Positions 17,309 to 24,094 of a DNA stretch of 64,000 nt are shown here, piece by piece. Position 1 is the first letter of the stretch. Every line of letters starts with the position of its first letter. The notes beneath the pieces were generated by a model. The model made no database searches. It saw only the letters and a program-made list of their open reading frames with translations, and had not been told where the DNA came from. Source of the DNA: Mesorhizobium japonicum MAFF 303099 (GTDB taxonomy: Bacteria; Pseudomonadota; Alphaproteobacteria; Rhizobiales; Rhizobiaceae); assembly GCF_000009625.1 (NCBI RefSeq), contig NC_002679.1, forward strand, positions 124,001-188,000, in the 5' to 3' direction. The translations under genes were made by a program, and so were the position numbers.

Positions 17309-17872
17309 ATGAAACCGCAATCTGTCAGTCTCGCTCCGCCGTTGGGGTTTCTCTATCGGATAGGTCAATGCCAAAAGTGCATGCGCCAATCATTCGTTGC
17401 AGCCATGGCATTGGTGTCTGGCGCCATAGTAATCACCGCAGGGTTCGAGCGATCGTTTCCAGCGCTTACGCTGGCGGTCGTCAGCCTCGCAAGCGCGGCA
17501 ACGGCTCTGTGGATTATTCACATCGTCGTCTTCGGGCTGCGGGCGGCGACTTACGCCCGCAGTCCGCGTCAGGATGAAGACGGTTTGGACAAGCCGAGAA
17601 CATTCAGTCGCCGGGCCCTCATAGGCCTTTTCCTGAAAACCGTTGCGGGGGCGACGCTCGCCACAGCCCTTCCGGGACTGGCAGCAGCCATGGGCGAATG
17701 TCCCGGGAAAATGAACTGCGGCTTCTCATCCTGTGCGCAGTCGGGCCAGGTATGGTGCTGTCCGCGAGGGTATCCGATCCTCAATCTCTGCAACTGCAGC
17801 TGTTACCAGACCGTCCAGGGGGTGACTCAAGCCGGCTGCAACCAGACAGGAAGCTGTTTCACGGAGTTCTAG
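17309..17872 (+). CDS. Membrane protein with Cys-rich C-terminal domain
   Basis: A 187-residue protein; AGAGGGAAG precedes the ATG at 17309. Two hydrophobic segments (about residues 28-72) are followed by a charged loop and a third hydrophobic stretch with an RR-x7-FLK sequence (SRRALIGLFLKTVAGATLATALPG) that resembles a Tat-like signal or anchor. The last 45 residues hold ten Cys (CPGKMNCGFSSC, WCCPRG, CNCSCYQ, GCNQTGSC), suggesting a disulfide-bonded or metal-binding domain outside the membrane. I do not recognise the family. It converges on the PAN operon and has the shared motif upstream. Confidence 0.7.
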   Translation: MKPQSVSLAPPLGFLYRIGQCQKCMRQSFVAAMALVSGAIVITAGFERSFPALTLAVVSLASAATALWIIHIVVFGLRAATYARSPRQDEDGLDKPRTFSRRALIGLFLKTVAGATLATALPGLAAAMGECPGKMNCGFSSCAQSGQVWCCPRGYPILNLCNCSCYQTVQGVTQAGCNQTGSCFTEF

Positions 17873-17891
17873 CCTATCCTTATGGAATAAC

Positions 17892-18752
17892 TCAGTTCTG
17901 GCGTTTCGCGCCGCTGTCGGTGCCCCGGCTGCTGAAATATTCGCCCGGCTGGTCGAAGAGGACGCAACGCCTTTGCGAAACGGTAAATCCGAACGCCACG
18001 CACTGTTCGACGTTCCAGCATTCGTTTGCGCAAGCGTCCCGGTTCGGTGACGCCAGGACACGGAAGCCGTTTCCGGAAAAGGCCTTGCTGTTGAAGTATT
18101 CCATGTGCACGGGCGCGCCCGACGAGCTCGGCGCGCCAAGGTCTGAAACGACTCCGCTGGTGGCGCGGGCGTTCATCAGGAGCTGGCCAGTCTCGCCTTT
18201 CAGGAAGCACTTCCTGTTCCAGGCGTCATAAGTGTAGGCCCGGCAGGAGGGACCCGTAGTTCGACAAATCGCTTCGCACTGATCGGCGTCCTGTGCTGCC
18301 ATGGAGGCGATCGAACCGCCCGTGAGGTCCCTGTTGAGGAAACGCGAGAAACTGACTGGGGGCGCTTGAACGGCGACCACCTCGGGCACCGGTACGGGCG
18401 GCGCAGGCGGGTTGGTCGGTGGACGGTAGCCTGGGATCAGGCTGCGGGCGCCCGCCGTGTGATCTTGGCTGTCTCTCGCGCCGACGACGGCCGAGAAGAG
18501 CCTGCAGAGGCCCCCGGGCGACGAATAGTCAAAGCCGATGCATCCGGAACGCGTGGAGCAGAGCCTCCGACAGGACTCGAGGACAGGGATGGTGACCGTC
18601 GCGCTGACGGGTCCGTTCAGCATGGTCTGCGGATAGTCGAAGAAGACGTCGGTCGACTGCGCGCCCGCTGTCCGGATTCCAGGCCAAAGAGCAGCGGCGG
18701 CAAAGGCGACGCTGAAAAGAAGCCTGGCTTGTCGGTTCTTGGTCAGTCGCAT
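17892..18752 (-). CDS. Exported PAN/apple-type protein with three Cys-rich modules
   Basis: A 286-residue protein with a signal peptide (FSVAFAAAALWPGIRTAGAQ). Module 1 has the cluster's shared N-terminal signature (FFDYPQTML, C-x3-C-x5-C, GFD, CRLF, AGARSLIPGYRPP). After a Pro linker (NPPAPPVPVPE) come two further PAN-like modules with repeated C-x3-C and C-F/C-V patterns (CEAICRTTGPSCRAYTYD..KCFL and CANECWNVEQCVAFGF..RCVL). PAN/apple modules bind protein or carbohydrate, so this is probably a periplasmic or surface ligand-binding protein. It is the last gene of the long minus-strand operon. Confidence 0.8.
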   Translation of the reverse strand: MRLTKNRQARLLFSVAFAAAALWPGIRTAGAQSTDVFFDYPQTMLNGPVSATVTIPVLESCRRLCSTRSGCIGFDYSSPGGLCRLFSAVVGARDSQDHTAGARSLIPGYRPPTNPPAPPVPVPEVVAVQAPPVSFSRFLNRDLTGGSIASMAAQDADQCEAICRTTGPSCRAYTYDAWNRKCFLKGETGQLLMNARATSGVVSDLGAPSSSGAPVHMEYFNSKAFSGNGFRVLASPNRDACANECWNVEQCVAFGFTVSQRRCVLFDQPGEYFSSRGTDSGAKRQN

Positions 18753-18763
18753 TCAAGTTGCCT

Positions 18764-19129
18764 TTATCGCCGAGTTGCCAGGAGGACCACAAGCAGAAGT
18801 GTCAGCCCTACGCAGAACAGGGCTTTCCATCTCCATCGGGCGACCAGTCGCATCCTCAGAAAGGGGGAACTTTCGTCATTGGTTGCAACGTCACGAGCTC
18901 GCATCCCCAAATAGATCGCGATCAGGAATAGGCTGATTGCAGCCCACCAGTGTGCGAAACTTGCATTCTCCATATGACCTAGCACCCAGCCAACGAGATT
19001 ATGCCCCCCTATGAGCAGCACGAGGCTTGCAATCAATCGCGGAAAGGCCGGAACGCGGTGCGAAAGCGGGAATAGGGCCACCGTCAAGACGAGAAGGCCG
19101 ACAAGGGTTTCGGATGATTTCCATTTCAT
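18764..19129 (-). CDS. Small integral membrane protein, unknown function
   Basis: A 121-residue protein with four likely membrane segments: LVGLLVLTVALFPL, LIASLVLLIGGHNLVGWVL, WWAAISLFLIAIYLGM and ALFCVGLTLLLVVLLA. The loop between segments 3 and 4 is basic and probably cytoplasmic. I recognise no family. It lies between two PAN-type genes with gaps of 11 and 22 bases, so it belongs to the operon and may anchor or assist the exported proteins. Confidence 0.7.
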   Translation of the reverse strand: MKWKSSETLVGLLVLTVALFPLSHRVPAFPRLIASLVLLIGGHNLVGWVLGHMENASFAHWWAAISLFLIAIYLGMRARDVATNDESSPFLRMRLVARWRWKALFCVGLTLLLVVLLATRR

Positions 19130-19151
19130 GGGCTGCCCCCTTCCAAAGACT

Positions 19152-20222
19152 TCATTCGTAGGGGTCGGGCGCTTGGCACGTCATGTACTTCGCACTCGAC
19201 CAGCCTCCCGGAACGGCTGCCCATGGATGCCCTCTCGAATCCCAGGAGAACTGGGTCACCTTGATGGACCTGGAATTCTGGAGGACCTCTCCGGTCAGAT
19301 CTCCAAAGGGCCTGTTCCTGACGTTGAGCGGGGTGCCAGTCGGATCGGTGATCCAGCACACCAGGGGTGGATCACGGCGTTCCTGGGGTTTAGCCGAGGA
19401 GACCGTCACTCTGGGATTGAGCTGGCGTAGCGCGACCGTTGCGTTCAATGCCGCATCGGCGTTGCAGAACCGAAGCGTCTGGTGGCTGATGCTGGCTTCG
19501 GTGGTCCAGGGTTGGCCGCCGCAAAAGCCGCGACAGTCGGTCGACAGGCTGGTCGATACAAGCGAGCGGATGCAGCTGTCATCGTTGACGCATTGAAGGG
19601 TGACTACGTTTCGGTCGATTTCGACCGTCCCGAGCCTAGACCAATCCACCTGGAACGTTGCCTCCAGCGAAAGCGTCGTGACGATGTTAGCATCGGTGTT
19701 TCGGACAGTCTGGGTCCGTCTGTCGACGAAAGCGGCTTCGCTGTCGGTCTTTCGCCAGCCGCGGTCGAAAAGCACGCTCCACGACAGGTGCAGTTTGTTG
19801 GAGTTCTCACGCGCAGGCGCGCATTGCCAGGAGCGGCTGAGCAGCGTGGCCGCCGCGTCGTTCGGGGGCGGGTTGGACGGCGCACGGTAGCCCGGGACAA
19901 CACTCCGGGTCCCGGCCGAGCGCGAGGCGTTCGCCGTCGCCCTGGCGATAGTCTTGAATAGCCTGCAGATGCCCGCCTCGTGCGAGTAATCGAATCCCAG
20001 GCAGCCCGAACGCTCGGAGCAGATCTCCTTGCAGTGCTCCAGGGGGACGGCCATGTTCGCGCTGATCTCTCCATCGAGCGTGGTCTGCGGATAGTCGAAG
20101 AACCCGCTGTCGGCCTGTGCGTCCGCAAGCCTGGCTCCAGTAGTCAGGACGGCGGCGACTGCCACCGCAAAGAGAAGTCTTGCGGTCGTGCGCGTGATGC
20201 CAAACGCCAACATGCTTCGCAT
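19152..20222 (-). CDS. Exported PAN-type protein with SH3-like C-terminus
   Basis: A 356-residue protein with a signal peptide (LLFAVAVAAVLTTGARLADAQ), then the shared PAN-like module (FFDYPQTTL, CKEICSERSGCLGFD, CRLF, AGTRSVVPGYRAPSNPP). The middle (about residues 140-285) is a Cys-containing domain I do not recognise. The C-terminus reads as a bacterial SH3 domain (PLNVRNRPFGDLTGEVL..WAAVPGG) with a final Cys. SH3b domains often bind peptidoglycan, so it could bridge the wall and the PAN ligand. The gene is 9 bases downstream of the GH3 gene. Confidence 0.78.
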   Translation of the reverse strand: MRSMLAFGITRTTARLLFAVAVAAVLTTGARLADAQADSGFFDYPQTTLDGEISANMAVPLEHCKEICSERSGCLGFDYSHEAGICRLFKTIARATANASRSAGTRSVVPGYRAPSNPPPNDAAATLLSRSWQCAPARENSNKLHLSWSVLFDRGWRKTDSEAAFVDRRTQTVRNTDANIVTTLSLEATFQVDWSRLGTVEIDRNVVTLQCVNDDSCIRSLVSTSLSTDCRGFCGGQPWTTEASISHQTLRFCNADAALNATVALRQLNPRVTVSSAKPQERRDPPLVCWITDPTGTPLNVRNRPFGDLTGEVLQNSRSIKVTQFSWDSRGHPWAAVPGGWSSAKYMTCQAPDPYE

Positions 20223-20231
20223 GCCTGGTCG

Positions 20232-21422
20232 CTATCGCTCCCTCACCACGGTCGTCTCCTGGGAAACGGCCGATCCTAGCTTCCTTTTCAGGCGCATCAC
20301 GTTTTCATAGGATGTCTTGATGCGATCGAGCATTTCGGGATTCCGCTGCGCTTCCTCGGAAAGGATCGCGGCCACCTTTTCCGGGATGGCCGGGTCAGGG
20401 TGTTTGTCGTTGGCGAAAATCAGGATGTCGTTGCCAGCCATGACCGCCCGGAGCACCGAGTCCTCGAAGCTGACGTTGTCGGTGATGGCCTGCATCTGCA
20501 TGTCATCGCTGATGACCACGCCCTTGAAGTGCATGTTGTCGCGCAAAAGCGTGGTCAGCGTCGCACGGGACAGCGAGGCGGGGATATCGGGGGAGAAGGC
20601 CAGCTTCGCGTTTATCACGTGCGCGGCCATGACCATGTCGACGTCCCCCGACGCGATCAGGCCCTTATAAGGCAGAAGCTCCTTGTCGCTCCATGTCTTG
20701 GTGACGTCTGCAATACCCTTGTGGCTGTCCTTGGTGCTGGAGCCATGTCCAGGGAAGTGTTTCAGGGCCGTTAGCACTCCCTTCGCGCGATGCGCTTCGA
20801 TAAAAGCCCTGGCGTACGCTTCAACTTTCTGCGGATCGGCGGAAAAGCTCCTGCCAAGCTTGCCGATGATGGGATTCGCCGGGTTGACGTTGAGGTCGAC
20901 GACCGGGGCCAGATTGAGGTTGAATCCCAGGCTTGAGAGATCTGAAGCGAGGTCCTGGTAAACCACGCTGGCCTCGTCGGGACTCATGGTCTTTGCCACG
21001 GTCGCCTCGCTTGGCACCTCCCTGAACCCGACCTCGCCGGTAAGCCTCTGGATGCGGCCCCCCTCCTGATCGATGGCGACAAGCAGGGGGGCCGTGGCGT
21101 ATTGCTGCAAACCCTTGTTCAGTTGCCGAACGGCCTCAAGGCTCGAAATGTTGCGTCCCAGATAGATGACGCCAGTTATTTCACCTGCCTCTGCCTGTTT
21201 GACGACCCGCTTGTATCCGTCGTCGTCGGGACTGTCGCCGACGAAGCCGACCAGCACCATCTGTCCGATCATTTGGCGCAGTCTGCCATCTTCGACGGCG
21301 CGGTGCAGGTTGGCCGTCCGCAGGTGGGCTTCCGGCGCCGGGTCAGCTCGCAGAGGTGCGGAAATGCCAAGGAGTGTGCATGCGGCAGCTATGAAGGTTG
21401 CGATCCACCGCGACATATTCAA
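20232..21422 (-). CDS. GH3 beta-N-acetylhexosaminidase, NagZ-like, exported
   Basis: A 396-residue glycoside hydrolase family 3 enzyme with a signal peptide (WIATFIAAACTLLGISAPLRA). The NagZ-type motifs are present: IDQEGGRIQRL, the LKHFPGHG dyad-loop His near residue 222, and VISDDM near 301 with the nucleophile Asp. It probably cleaves terminal GlcNAc residues, for example from peptidoglycan fragments. Classical NagZ is cytoplasmic, so export is notable. Its start overlaps the stop of the PAN gene at 21419 by 4 bases, and the PAN-SH3 gene follows after 9 bases. Confidence 0.88.
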   Translation of the reverse strand: MNMSRWIATFIAAACTLLGISAPLRADPAPEAHLRTANLHRAVEDGRLRQMIGQMVLVGFVGDSPDDDGYKRVVKQAEAGEITGVIYLGRNISSLEAVRQLNKGLQQYATAPLLVAIDQEGGRIQRLTGEVGFREVPSEATVAKTMSPDEASVVYQDLASDLSSLGFNLNLAPVVDLNVNPANPIIGKLGRSFSADPQKVEAYARAFIEAHRAKGVLTALKHFPGHGSSTKDSHKGIADVTKTWSDKELLPYKGLIASGDVDMVMAAHVINAKLAFSPDIPASLSRATLTTLLRDNMHFKGVVISDDMQMQAITDNVSFEDSVLRAVMAGNDILIFANDKHPDPAIPEKVAAILSEEAQRNPEMLDRIKTSYENVMRLKRKLGSAVSQETTVVRER

Positions 21423-22291
21423 TTCCTTGGGCTGACGGGGCGAACGAAGTCAGGCTGGACCGTCCGGCTATTTTTCCGCGCCGAGGTCATGCCTTTTCTG
21501 CGCACCGGATAGAGGTTCGAGCTGTAGACCAGGTAGCATCGGTTCGGCCGCGCGTTGGCCCATGTGAAGCCGCCGCACTGGCCGTTCGAGCTGCATTGCT
21601 GCATGCATTCTTCATACGAGGCCGCGTATGTCTCCGCGCTGTCTCCGATGAACGCGCTCGTCGTGAAGAGTTCCCATCCTACGGTCAGGTTTGGGGGAGG
21701 GGCCGCGGGGCCAGCCTTGAAGTAGAGGCCGGACCACCCCAGCGCGTAGGTTTGCACGAAATCGAAACCCGATTTCAGGAAGCAGCGGTTGGCCTCGAGG
21801 TTATAGGTGAAGGCCCGGCACGAGTTCTGGCTGTCGCATGTCGCCCGGCAGTTTTCCGCATTGGGCGCGGGCATGCCTTTCGGGACGAGGTCGCCTCCAA
21901 AAAGGTCGACGCCGCTGTAGGCCGCGTAATACCAGGACTCGGCGTTGCGCGGATCGCTGTAGCCCGGAATCCGGTTCCGGGTGCCTGCGGTAGAGAGCGT
22001 GTTGGGCTGAGCCGAGCCGATACCGGTGAATAGGCGGCAGATATTGGTGACTGACGAATGGTCGAAGCCCGCGCAACCCGAACGTTCCCGGCAAAGTCTC
22101 CGGCAGTCGTCCAAAGGCCGTTCGAACTCCGCGCTGGTGCCTCCCTCTAGCGCTGTCCCAGGATAGTCCCAAAAATCCGGCTGGCCTTCAGCCGACACCT
22201 TTGGTGCAATCCCAGAACCTGCAAGTGTAAGGAATAGCAGCGCGACAGCGATTCCCGCCATGCGCGCGCGGCCCCGACTACTTAGCTGCAT
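21419..22291 (-). CDS. Exported PAN/apple-type protein with three modules
   Basis: A 290-residue protein. A signal peptide (MAGIAVALLFLTLAGSGIAPKVSA) leads to the shared N-terminal module (FWDYPGTALEG, CRRLCRERSGCAGFD, CRLF, AGTRNRIPGY). Two further modules follow: CRATCDSQNSCRAFTYN..RCFL and CMQQCSSNGQCGGFTW..RCYL. A second candidate start (MAGIAVAL) lies 10 residues in. The gene overlaps the GH3 gene by 4 bases, and the two products probably act in the same compartment. Confidence 0.8.
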   Translation of the reverse strand: MQLSSRGRARMAGIAVALLFLTLAGSGIAPKVSAEGQPDFWDYPGTALEGGTSAEFERPLDDCRRLCRERSGCAGFDHSSVTNICRLFTGIGSAQPNTLSTAGTRNRIPGYSDPRNAESWYYAAYSGVDLFGGDLVPKGMPAPNAENCRATCDSQNSCRAFTYNLEANRCFLKSGFDFVQTYALGWSGLYFKAGPAAPPPNLTVGWELFTTSAFIGDSAETYAASYEECMQQCSSNGQCGGFTWANARPNRCYLVYSSNLYPVRRKGMTSARKNSRTVQPDFVRPVSPRN

Positions 22292-22343
22292 CCCCTCAAT
22301 TTCCCCGATTGCCCAAATTCATCACCAATGCGCAGGCACTGGG

Positions 22344-23063
22344 TCAGGGGTTGATCGACCCCTCGCAGTAGGTAGTCCGAAGGAAGCTTTGGTAGGCCGC
22401 GGCATGGCTCGAATTGCTGTCGCCGACATCCTGGCAAAGTGAGGTGAGCAGCTTGCTCGCTTCCGAATTGCCTTCCAGAGCGAGCTCGAAATAGGACCTG
22501 CCAGCTTTGTTGGCGTCGGCGGCGTCCACGCGGTCCTGCGCGAACGTTCGCGGGTCGTACCAGCGTGCGATTTCGAGCTTGGCGTCCTGGTTGCCTCTCT
22601 GCATGGCGAGGTTGATCGCCTGCATGCCGACGTCGCGGTTGTGGCGATCGAAGGCCTCTTTGCTCAGGGCGAAGAGTTCGTGGCCGTCCGAGTCTGTCGG
22701 CTTGAGTTTCTCTAGCCTGGCTGCGAGTGGCGGGTTGAGTGGCTCGCGGTAGTTCGGGATCAGGCTGCGCGTCTGGGCTGTTGACCCCGTATCCTGCCGC
22801 CCCCCGGTTATGCTGGCGTACATGTGGCATTCGTTCTTCGGGGAAATGTCGACGCCCATGCAACCCGAACGCCCCACGCACAGCTTTCGGCATTCTTCGA
22901 GCGGCTTGGGAAACTCTGCGCTCGCAATCCCGAGTAGGAGCGTGTCCGGATAAATGAAGAGCTCGTCCTCCGTTGCGCTTTGGGCAGCTAATTGCCCGGA
23001 TGCGCCCAGGAACGCCAACGCCGCTACGGCCCCGACGGCAAGCCACAAACCGTTCTTCCGCAT
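22344..23063 (-). CDS. Exported protein with PAN-type module and Sel1-like domain
   Basis: From the ATG at 23063 (GGAGGACAGAGG upstream) this is a 239-residue protein with a signal peptide (LWLAVGAVAALAFLGASG). The PAN-like module (LFIYPDTLL, CRKLCVGRSGCMG, CHMY, AQTRSLIPNYREPLNPP) is followed by a Sel1/TPR-like domain (DGHELFALSKEAF, INLAMQRGNQDAKLEIARWYDP, ANKAGRSYFELALEGN). The latter is closely similar to the C-terminal domain of the gene just upstream. An alternative ATG at 23129 overlaps the upstream stop as ATGA but adds a long hydrophilic leader. Confidence 0.78.
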   Translation of the reverse strand: MRKNGLWLAVGAVAALAFLGASGQLAAQSATEDELFIYPDTLLLGIASAEFPKPLEECRKLCVGRSGCMGVDISPKNECHMYASITGGRQDTGSTAQTRSLIPNYREPLNPPLAARLEKLKPTDSDGHELFALSKEAFDRHNRDVGMQAINLAMQRGNQDAKLEIARWYDPRTFAQDRVDAADANKAGRSYFELALEGNSEASKLLTSLCQDVGDSNSSHAAAYQSFLRTTYCEGSINP

Positions 23064-23125
23064 TTGCCTCTGTCCTCCGATGGCTTCGCAAGCGGCGAGT
23101 TGCCGAGCCATGCCGTTCCTGGTTG

Positions 23126-24094
23126 TCATTCCAAGGTCCCCTCGCAATAGGTGTTCGTCAGGAACCCGTTGAACGTAGGATCCTGAGGGGAGCTTGCGTT
23201 TTTGGCACAAAGTGAACGGAGCAAATCCTTGGCTTCCGCTTTGCCCTCTATTACCAACTCGAAATAGTATCGGGCAGCCTTGTTCGCGTCAGGCCGATCC
23301 GCTTTGGCCGGATCGAAGGAGATCGGGTCGTACCAGCGCGCGATCTGGAGCTTGGCGTCCTGGTTGCCCCGTTCCATCGCAAGGTTGATCGACTGCAAGC
23401 CGATGCCTCCGTTTCCCTGGCGGTATGCGTCGCCGCTCAAGGCGAAGAGTTCGTGGCCATCCTTATCCGTGCGCTTCAGCCTTTCGAAACGCGCGGCCAA
23501 GGGCTCAGGCGGATTTATCCAGGGATCCAGCCAGCCCAGTCTGTAGCCGCCGTAGGTTCCTGCTGCAGCCAGAAGAAGGGCTAGAGGAATAACAAAATAC
23601 AGGTACCGCCACCCGCTCTTTGGCTTCGCGATAGGTTGCGCAACAGGGGCTATCGGCGGCGGTGGCAATGGTGGGTCCGGAACCGGAACCCGATCGATGA
23701 AACGTTCAGGCAGAGGAGGGAGGGCCACGGGAGGAGCGGTCAGCTCTTGTGACCATCCGCCAGGTTGTGGCGTGACCGGAGGCCAGAACGCATTGCCCCA
23801 GACGTTCAGGCCATCGACTTCGATCTTCACCTGGAGATCGACCGGGATTCGGTCGCAGACTTCAGGCCCTACGACCATCGTCGTCGATCCGGTGGTCCGG
23901 TTCACGACCTCCGCCGCCACGGTAGCCGGCCGCGCCTGCCACCCGCCATCGCCCAAATACGGTGTGTCTCCCGACTTGCGCGTGATCGACAGCCGCAGCA
24001 GCCGGGAACTGCCCAATTCTTGTGGAAACACGATCAGGGCGTGCCCGAACAGGCGCGACTCATCCTCCGCTACTTTCAACGGAACCTGCATCAT
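23126..24094 (-). CDS. Bitopic membrane protein with Sel1-like periplasmic domain
   Basis: A 322-residue protein without an N-terminal signal. Residues 1-115 form a soluble domain. A Pro-rich stretch (about 128-155, PDPPLPPPPIAP) leads to one membrane helix (YLYFVIPLALLLAAAGTYGGY, about 165-187). The C-terminal domain (DGHELFALSGDAY, INLAMERGNQDAKLQIARWYDP, ANKAARYYFELVIEG) is nearly the same as that of the next gene. The N-terminus is probably cytoplasmic and the Sel1-like part periplasmic. It overlaps the SrfC-like gene by 4 bases and so may link the cytoplasmic SrfB/SrfC pair to exported partners. Confidence 0.75.
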   Translation of the reverse strand: MMQVPLKVAEDESRLFGHALIVFPQELGSSRLLRLSITRKSGDTPYLGDGGWQARPATVAAEVVNRTTGSTTMVVGPEVCDRIPVDLQVKIEVDGLNVWGNAFWPPVTPQPGGWSQELTAPPVALPPLPERFIDRVPVPDPPLPPPPIAPVAQPIAKPKSGWRYLYFVIPLALLLAAAGTYGGYRLGWLDPWINPPEPLAARFERLKRTDKDGHELFALSGDAYRQGNGGIGLQSINLAMERGNQDAKLQIARWYDPISFDPAKADRPDANKAARYYFELVIEGKAEAKDLLRSLCAKNASSPQDPTFNGFLTNTYCEGTLE

